From: Acidovorax sp. NCPPB 4044
GTDB lineage: Bacteria; Pseudomonadota; Gammaproteobacteria; Burkholderiales; Burkholderiaceae_C
NCBI RefSeq assembly: GCF_028069655.1
Contig: NZ_JAMCOS010000001.1
Span: 1,704,001 to 1,768,000, forward strand
Reading direction: 5' to 3'
Length of the DNA: 64,000 bases
The translations under genes and the position numbers were made by a program. Each line of letters begins with the position of its first letter. Position 1 is the stretch's first letter. The notes beneath the pieces were generated by a model. The model was not told where the DNA came from. It saw nothing but the letters and a program-made list of their open reading frames with translations, and did no database searches. This document shows, one piece after another, positions 58,265 to 64,000 of this stretch.

Positions 58265-59413
58265 ATGGCTGACATGACCTACCTCGACTGGCCGTTCTTC
58301 GAGCCCAGGCATGCCGAACTCGCTCGGCGCCTGGACGCCTGGGCCGGTGCGCACCTGTCGGCTGACCACGGTGCCGATGTGGACTCGGAATGCCGTGCGC
58401 TGGTGCGGGCATTGGGCGAGGGGGGGTGGCTGCAGCATGCCGTGGGCGAGTCGGCCCGTGCAATCGACACCCGTGCCCTGTGCCTCATCCGCGAGACGTT
58501 GGCACGCCATTCGGGCCTGGCGGATTTTGCCTTTGCCATGCAGGGGCTGGGCAGCGGAGCGATCAGCCTGCACGGCACACCCGAGCAGCGTGCCCGCTAT
58601 CTCGCTCCGGTGGCGCGCGGGGAGGCGATCGCTGCATTCGCACTGTCAGAGCCCGAGGCGGGATCCGACGTGGCCGCCATGGCGTGTTCCGCCCGTGCCG
58701 ATGGCAACGGCTACGTCCTCGATGGCGAGAAGACTTGGATATCCAATGGCGGCATCGCCGACTTCTATGTGGTGTTTGCGCGCACCGGCGAGGCTCCGGG
58801 TTCCCGCGGCATCAGTGCGTTCATCGTCGACGCAGGCACGCCCGGCCTTGAGATCGCAGAGCGCATCGACGTCATCGCACCGCATCCGCTCGCCCGGCTG
58901 AGATTTTCCCGCTGCCGCGTTCCTGCCGCGCAGCGGGTGGGCTTGCCAGCGGAAGGGTTCAAGGTAGCCATGCGTACGCTGGATGTGTTCCGCACTTCGG
59001 TAGCCGCTGCAGCCCTGGGCTTCGCGCGAAGGGCGCTGGATGAAGCACTCGCACGGGCCACCACGCGCAAGATGTTCGGCGGAGTGCTGGCCGACTTCCA
59101 GCTTACGCAAGCGAAGCTGGCACAGATGGCCACGGCTGTCGACAGTGCGGCGCTGCTCACCTACCGCGCAGCGTGGTTGCGCGACCAGGGCGCGAATGTG
59201 ACCCGGGAGGCTGCGATGGCCAAGATGACCGCGACAGAAAACGCGCAACAGGTCATCGACTCGGCCGTGCAGATGTTCGGCGGCCTCGGCGTGGTGAGCG
59301 GGCAGTCGGTTGAAAAACTCTACCGTGAGATCCGTGCGCTGCGCATCTACGAGGGTGCGACGGAGGTGCAGCAACTCATCATTGCGCGCGAATTGCTCAG
59401 GGCCGCGGCCTGA
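58265..59413 (+). CDS. Acyl-CoA dehydrogenase family protein
   Basis: 382 aa. Flavin-contacting [14 protein letters not shown] and [20 protein letters not shown] are in the middle domain; the C-terminal helical domain has [20 protein letters not shown] and [20 protein letters not shown]. The family dehydrogenates acyl-CoAs with electron transfer to ETF. It is part of the same operon and likely acts on the alicyclic CoA intermediate. Confidence 0.93.
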   Translation: MADMTYLDWPFFEPRHAELARRLDAWAGAHLSADHGADVDSECRALVRALGEGGWLQHAVGESARAIDTRALCLIRETLARHSGLADFAFAMQGLGSGAISLHGTPEQRARYLAPVARGEAIAAFALSEPEAGSDVAAMACSARADGNGYVLDGEKTWISNGGIADFYVVFARTGEAPGSRGISAFIVDAGTPGLEIAERIDVIAPHPLARLRFSRCRVPAAQRVGLPAEGFKVAMRTLDVFRTSVAAAALGFARRALDEALARATTRKMFGGVLADFQLTQAKLAQMATAVDSAALLTYRAAWLRDQGANVTREAAMAKMTATENAQQVIDSAVQMFGGLGVVSGQSVEKLYREIRALRIYEGATEVQQLIIARELLRAAA

Positions 59414-59445
59414 AGTCCGTGCGCCGATCAGCAAGGGAATACGAC

Positions 59446-61062
59446 ATGCACGCCAGCGCCCATGTAGACACCTTCGCACGCGACAGGCTGCCGCCCTCCG
59501 CGCAGCAGCCGGACTACCTTTTCGATCTGCCCGGGCTGCAGTTCGAAGAGCGGCTCAACTGTGCCGATCCGTTGCTGGACGTGCACGTGCGCGAGGGACG
59601 TGGTGCGCGCATCTGTATTCGCGCCCCCGGCTTGGCGTGGACCTATGCCGATCTGCAGGAGAAGGCCCAGCGCATTGCCAACGTGCTGGTGAACGAAATG
59701 GGATTGCGGCCCGGCAACCGGGTGCTGCTGCGAGCACCGAACAATCCGATGCTCGCCGCATGCTGGTTCGCCGTGATGAAGGCCGGCGGAATCGCCGTAG
59801 CGACCATGCCGCTGCTGCGGGCCAAGGAACTGAAGGACATCATTGAGATCGGGCAGGTCACGCACGCACTCTGCGACGCGGTGTTGAGCGAAGAGTTGCA
59901 AATCGCCGGTCAGGCAGCCGGCTCGCATCTGGCCGAGGTGCGCTATTTCCACAGCGAAGGGCCGGACGGGCTGGAAGCGGCCATGGAACTCGCTTCGCCG
60001 CGCTTCGACAATGTCGACACGGCGTCCGACGATTGCTGCCTCCTGGGCTTCACTTCGGGAACGACGGGTGTGCCCAAGGCAACCATGCATTACCACCGCG
60101 ATTTGCTGGCGATTTGCGTCTGCTGGCCGCGCCATGTGCTCAAGGCCGGCGCGGAGGACGTTTTCATTGGCAGCCCGCCGCTCGCTTTCACTTTCGGTCT
60201 GGGGGGAATGCTGCTGTTCCCGCTCCATATCGGCGCCTCGACGGTGCTGCTGGAGAAGGCCGGGCCACCGCAACTGCTGCAGGGCATCCAGGATTTTCAG
60301 GCAACTGTGCTTTTCACGGCGCCCACCTCCTACCGGGCGCTGGCCGCCGAGGGCGCTTTGCTACGGAGCACGCCGCTGCGCAAGTGCGTCTCTGCCGGAG
60401 AGGCGTTGCCGGCTTCCACGCGGGCACTGTGGAAAGAGGCCACCGGCATCGAACTGATCGATGGTATCGGCGCCACCGAGATGTTGCACATCTTCATCTC
60501 GCACGACGAGGCCGATGTACGGCCCGGCGCCACCGGGAAGCCCGTGCCGGGTTACCGGGCCAAGGTGGTGGATGAAGCAGGACGTGAGGTGCCTCCGGGT
60601 ACCGTTGGCCGACTGGCCGTGCAGGGCCCCACCGGTTGCCGCTATCTTGCCGACGAGCGCCAGAAAGCGTATGTGCAGAATGGGTGGAACCTCACCGGCG
60701 ATGCCTATGTGATGGATGCCGATGGCTATTTTTTCTATCAGGCACGAACGGACGACATGATCGTCTCCGCTGGCTACAACATCGCAGCCCCCGAGGTGGA
60801 AGAGGCGCTCATGGTCCACCACGCCGTCGCGGAATGCGCCGTGATCGGCGTGGACGATGCGCAGCGTGGCCAGATCGTGAAGGCCTTCGTGGTGTTGCGG
60901 CCAGGGCATCCGGCAGACGAATCCATGGCAGTGCAACTGCAGGATTTCGTCAAGCAAACTGTCGCGCCTTACAAGTATCCGCGCGCCATCGAATTCATCG
61001 AGCGGCTTCCACGCACGCAGACGGGCAAGCTGCAGCGCTTTAAGCTACACGCACCCAAGTGA
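59446..61062 (+). CDS. Aromatic acid-CoA ligase, 2-aminobenzoate/benzoate type
   Basis: 538 aa AMP-forming ligase. The P-loop-like motif is LGFTSGTTGVPKATMHYHRD, A5 is DGIGATEMLHIFIS, then A8 ARTDDMIVSAGYNIAAPEVE and the C-terminal Lys in LPRTQTGKLQRFK. GIGATEMLHIF is the benzoate-CoA ligase subfamily pattern. It activates the substrate with CoA and ATP, the first step of the pathway. The start is ATG 59446; an upstream in-frame ATG at 59419 is possible but has a poorer context. Confidence 0.92.
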   Translation: MHASAHVDTFARDRLPPSAQQPDYLFDLPGLQFEERLNCADPLLDVHVREGRGARICIRAPGLAWTYADLQEKAQRIANVLVNEMGLRPGNRVLLRAPNNPMLAACWFAVMKAGGIAVATMPLLRAKELKDIIEIGQVTHALCDAVLSEELQIAGQAAGSHLAEVRYFHSEGPDGLEAAMELASPRFDNVDTASDDCCLLGFTSGTTGVPKATMHYHRDLLAICVCWPRHVLKAGAEDVFIGSPPLAFTFGLGGMLLFPLHIGASTVLLEKAGPPQLLQGIQDFQATVLFTAPTSYRALAAEGALLRSTPLRKCVSAGEALPASTRALWKEATGIELIDGIGATEMLHIFISHDEADVRPGATGKPVPGYRAKVVDEAGREVPPGTVGRLAVQGPTGCRYLADERQKAYVQNGWNLTGDAYVMDADGYFFYQARTDDMIVSAGYNIAAPEVEEALMVHHAVAECAVIGVDDAQRGQIVKAFVVLRPGHPADESMAVQLQDFVKQTVAPYKYPRAIEFIERLPRTQTGKLQRFKLHAPK

Positions 61063-61124
61063 GTCCGGCACGCTGCCGCCTCTGTTCCGAAACCCTCTCA
61101 CTGCCATCGACCCAGGAGCCACCC

Positions 61125-62321
61125 ATGAGATCCTTTCTGCGCTCGCCGCACCGTAACGTGTCCGTTGCCGCTCTGGCTGCCGCTGTGCTGCTGGGCGGTG
61201 CTGCGCAGGCCGCAGACAAGGTGAAGATCGGCCTGCTGACCACGCTCTCGGGCCCGGGGTCGGGGCTGGGCATCGATATTCGCGACGGCTTCCAGTTGGC
61301 CGTGAAGCAAGCCGGAGGCCAATTGGGCGGCTTGCCTGCCGAAGTGACCGTGGCGGACGATCAGCAGAGCCCGGATGCAGCCAAGCAGACCGCCGATCGG
61401 CTGCTCAAGCGCGAGCGCGTGGACTTCATGACGGGCATCGTCTTCTCGAACGTCATGCTGGCGGTGGGGCCTCCGGTGTTCCAGTCCAGAACTTTCTACA
61501 TCAGCGCCAATGCAGGTCCGTCGCAATATGCGGGCGCGCAGTGCAATCCGTTCTTCTTCAGCGCGTCCTACCAGAACGACAGCATGCACGAGGCCGTCGG
61601 CAAGACCGTGCAGGACAGGGGCTTCAAGAAGGTGGCCTTGATCGCACCGAACTATCCTGCAGGCAAGGATGCACTGGCCGGGTTCAAGCGTTTTTACAAG
61701 GGTGAGGTGGCCCTGGAGACCTACACCCCTCTGAACCAGCTCGACTACGGGGCCGAGCTGTCCAAGATCCGGGCATCCGGCGCCGATGCGGTCTTTGCCT
61801 TCCTGCCCGGTGGTTTGGGCGTCAACTTCGTCAAGCAGTTCACGGGAGCGGGGCTGGGCAAGGAAATGAAGCTGTTTGCTCCTGGCTTCTCTGCCGATGA
61901 AGATGTGATCCGCGCGGTGGGGGATGCCATGGTCGGGATTTTCAATAGCTCCCAATGGGCGCATGACATGGACAACGCGGCCAACAAGCGCTTCGTTGCC
62001 GACTTCCAGAAGGAATACGGACGCTTGCCCACGCTCTACGCGGCCCAGGGATATGACGCGGCACGCCTCATCGGAGGCGCAGTGCAGCGCGTCGGCGGCA
62101 AGCTGGAAGACAAGGCTGGGCTGCGCAAGGCTCTGGAGGCCGCGCCTTTCGAGTCCGTCCGCGGCTCTTTCCGTTTCAATACCAACCATTACCCGATCCA
62201 GAACTACTACCTGCGTGAAGTCGTGAAGGATGGCCAGGGCCGGGTAACGAACAAAACAGTCGGCCGCGTTTTCGAAGGGCATGCCGACGCCTATGCCGGT
62301 GAATGCCGCATGCCCTCCTGA
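61125..62321 (+). CDS. Branched-chain-type ABC transporter, periplasmic binding protein
   Basis: 398 aa. Signal peptide MRSFLRSPHRNVSVAALAAA ending AQAAD; the Peripla_BP_6 fold follows (VKIGLLTTLSGPGSGLGIDI, VALIAPNYPAGKDALAGFKR). Related binding proteins in aromatic catabolic loci take up benzoate, hydroxybenzoates or aminobenzoate. AGGAG lies seven bases before the ATG. It is followed by two permease genes; the ATPases must lie beyond the window. Confidence 0.92.
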   Translation: MRSFLRSPHRNVSVAALAAAVLLGGAAQAADKVKIGLLTTLSGPGSGLGIDIRDGFQLAVKQAGGQLGGLPAEVTVADDQQSPDAAKQTADRLLKRERVDFMTGIVFSNVMLAVGPPVFQSRTFYISANAGPSQYAGAQCNPFFFSASYQNDSMHEAVGKTVQDRGFKKVALIAPNYPAGKDALAGFKRFYKGEVALETYTPLNQLDYGAELSKIRASGADAVFAFLPGGLGVNFVKQFTGAGLGKEMKLFAPGFSADEDVIRAVGDAMVGIFNSSQWAHDMDNAANKRFVADFQKEYGRLPTLYAAQGYDAARLIGGAVQRVGGKLEDKAGLRKALEAAPFESVRGSFRFNTNHYPIQNYYLREVVKDGQGRVTNKTVGRVFEGHADAYAGECRMPS

Positions 62322-62339
62322 CAACAGCCGCTCGAGCAC

Positions 62340-63260
62340 ATGACGGGGATTCTCTTTCTCGAGCAGTTGCTCAACGGCTTGCAGTTCGGACTGATGCTGT
62401 TCCTGCTGGCGGCAGGCCTGACGCTGATCTTCGGCATCATGGACATGATCAACCTCGCCCACGGCTCGCTCTACATGGTCGGTGCCTACCTGATCGCCAC
62501 CATTGCAGCGGCATCGGGATCGTTCTGGATCGGGCTCGCCGGGGGAACCCTGGCCACTGCGGCCGTGGGCGTGCTGCTGGAGATCAGCGTGCTGCGCCGC
62601 CTCTACCGCCGCGACCATCTTTCGCAGGTCCTGGGGACATTCGCCATCCTGCTCATGGCGAACGAGGCCGTTCGCATGCTGTGGGGGTCTCAGCCGCTGG
62701 CGTTGAACCCGCCGCATTCGCTCGCCGGGCCGGTGGAGCTGCTGCCCGGTTTCTACTATCCGGCCTACCGGCTATTCATCATCGGCGTGGGGCTGGGGGT
62801 GGCGCTGCTGCTGTATGTGCTGGTCACCCGCACCCGGGTTGGCATGCAGGTGCGCGCGGGGGCCTCCAATCGGGAAATGGCGCTGGCCATGGGGACGAAT
62901 GTCCGCCGCCTTTTCACCGCACTGTTCGCATTGGGGGCTGCACTGTGTGCCATTGCGGGAGGCATGCTCGGGCCCCTGCTGGCGGTGCAGGTGGGCATGG
63001 GCGAGAGCATCCTGATCCTTGCGTTTGTCGTGATCGTGATCGGCGGGATCGGGTCGATCCGAGGCGCTTTGCTGGGGGCAATGCTGGTCGGCCTAGTCGA
63101 CACAGCCGGCCGCACGCTGGTCCCGATGCTCATCGAGGGGTTGTTCGGGGCCGCCGCAGCAGCCGGTGCGGGCCCCGCAGTGGCCTCGATACTGATTTAC
63201 GTGCTGATGGCCGCGGTGCTTTTCTGGAAGCCGCGTGGCTTGTTCCCTTCCCATGGCTGA
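62340..63260 (+). CDS. Branched-chain-type ABC transporter permease, LivH type
   Basis: 306 aa with about eight hydrophobic segments. LEQLLNGLQFGLMLFLLAAG and MDMINLAHGSLYMVGAYL are LivH signatures; GASNREMALAMGTNVRRLFT is the EAA-like loop contacting the ATPase. It overlaps the next permease gene by eight bases. Confidence 0.93.
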   Translation: MTGILFLEQLLNGLQFGLMLFLLAAGLTLIFGIMDMINLAHGSLYMVGAYLIATIAAASGSFWIGLAGGTLATAAVGVLLEISVLRRLYRRDHLSQVLGTFAILLMANEAVRMLWGSQPLALNPPHSLAGPVELLPGFYYPAYRLFIIGVGLGVALLLYVLVTRTRVGMQVRAGASNREMALAMGTNVRRLFTALFALGAALCAIAGGMLGPLLAVQVGMGESILILAFVVIVIGGIGSIRGALLGAMLVGLVDTAGRTLVPMLIEGLFGAAAAAGAGPAVASILIYVLMAAVLFWKPRGLFPSHG

Positions 63261-64000
63261 GGTCACGATGCCTACTTCCTCCGCGCCTGCATCCCCCAGC
63301 CTGCTGGATCATCCCCTGCATGCGCGCTGGAGCGTTCCCCTGCTGGTATCGCTCGCGTTGTTCCCTGTTCTCGCCCAGGCCCTGGGGGAGCCTTTCTACA
63401 TCGGCGTGGCGAGCCGCATCCTGATCTTCGCCCTGGCGGCGACGAGCCTGAACCTGATCCTAGGCTTTGGCGGAATGGTCAGCTTCGGCCATGCCGCGTT
63501 CGTCGGCGTGGGGGCCTATGCCGTGGGCATCCTCATGCAGGAAGGCGTCGCCTCTGCCTGGGTTGCCTGGCCGGCAGCCATGGTTGCGGGGGGGCTCTTC
63601 GCTCTGTTCATCGGGCTCATCAGCCTTCGCACCCAAGGGGTGTACTTCATCATGATCACCCTGGCCTTTGCGCAGATGCTGTTCTATCTGATGGTTTCGC
63701 TCAAGGCTTACGGAGGCGAGGACGGCCTTTCCTTGCCTTCGCGTTCGCAGATCGGCGCATGGCTCGATGTGTCGGACGATGCATGCTTCTACTACGTCGT
63801 TCTGGCGCTGTGCGTGCTGGTTTTCCTGCTGCTGGCCCGTTTGCTCAATGCACGATTCGGCCATGTGCTCCAGGGCATCCGCGAGAACGAGACGCGCATG
63901 GCGGCGCTGGGCTTTCCTGTCTACCGACACAAACTGGCGGCCTTCACGCTGGCTGGCGCGATCGGTGGCCTAGCCGGCGCGCTCCTGGCAAATCAGGCGA
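63253..64000 (+). CDS. Branched-chain-type ABC transporter permease, LivM type (3' end missing)
   Basis: At least 249 residues before the window ends. LNLILGFGGMVSFGHAAFVG is the LivM hallmark, with hydrophobic segments before and after, and RENETRMAALGFPVYRHKLA is the cytoplasmic coupling loop. Two in-frame starts are possible, ATG 63253 (overlapping livH) and ATG 63268; neither has a strong ribosome-binding site. Confidence 0.9.
   Translation, partial: MAEVTMPTSSAPASPSLLDHPLHARWSVPLLVSLALFPVLAQALGEPFYIGVASRILIFALAATSLNLILGFGGMVSFGHAAFVGVGAYAVGILMQEGVASAWVAWPAAMVAGGLFALFIGLISLRTQGVYFIMITLAFAQMLFYLMVSLKAYGGEDGLSLPSRSQIGAWLDVSDDACFYYVVLALCVLVFLLLARLLNARFGHVLQGIRENETRMAALGFPVYRHKLAAFTLAGAIGGLAGALLANQA

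Overview
The window is about 64 kb of high-GC chromosome from a betaproteobacterium. Gene content, gene order (clpS-clpA, purD-hemF, rsfS-rlmH-maf-rng) and short AT-rich palindromes between genes point to the Comamonadaceae, most likely Acidovorax/Paracidovorax or a close relative. This assignment is inference; no rRNA is present.

Layout. 1-10980 is housekeeping: partial bamD, dnaE, clpS-clpA, a lytic transglycosylase, exonuclease I and a sirtuin. 11126-16600 is an inducible alcohol/aldehyde oxidation locus: an AcoR-type sigma-54 activator faces DUF779-adhP-aldehyde dehydrogenase, and a near-perfect sigma-54 promoter lies upstream of the dehydrogenase. 16841-19823 is a four-gene cluster of a minimal J-domain protein and three proteins I do not recognise. 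20277-23972 pairs a CadC-like regulator with a large FAD oxidoreductase. 24024-33646 holds small metabolic genes: codA and upp for pyrimidine salvage, a DUF4230 gene with an in-frame stop, AraC and GNAT genes, a serine/threonine dehydratase-like enzyme, a dienoyl-CoA isomerase-like crotonase, half of a polar amino-acid ABC transporter and a GST. 33754-42924 is core again: HerA-like ATPase, yebC, purD, hemF, rsfS, rlmH, maf, rng.

From 42925 the content is accessory. It begins with decayed genes, a LysR/quinone-oxidoreductase pair, a broken SDR and an IS3-type transposase remnant, followed by a soluble PAS histidine kinase. The most interesting locus is 47577-53565: a sugar-phosphate cyclase resembling the sedoheptulose 7-phosphate cyclases (EEVS type, which make C7-cyclitols), with a GlcG/HbpS-like protein, an SDR, an EamA exporter, a divergent LysR, a ROK kinase and a PfkB kinase. 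Cyclase plus ROK kinase plus oxidoreductase is the core logic of actinobacterial C7-cyclitol pathways such as those of acarbose and validamycin. Here it sits in a proteobacterium without recognisable glycosyl- or nucleotidyltransferases, so the product is unknown.

53707-64000 is an apparently single operon for aerobic CoA-dependent breakdown of an aromatic acid, probably 2-aminobenzoate (anthranilate) or a close relative: bifunctional flavin monooxygenase/reductase, SDR, MarR regulator, enoyl-CoA hydratase, acyl-CoA dehydrogenase, CoA ligase, and a branched-chain-type ABC importer that runs off the window.
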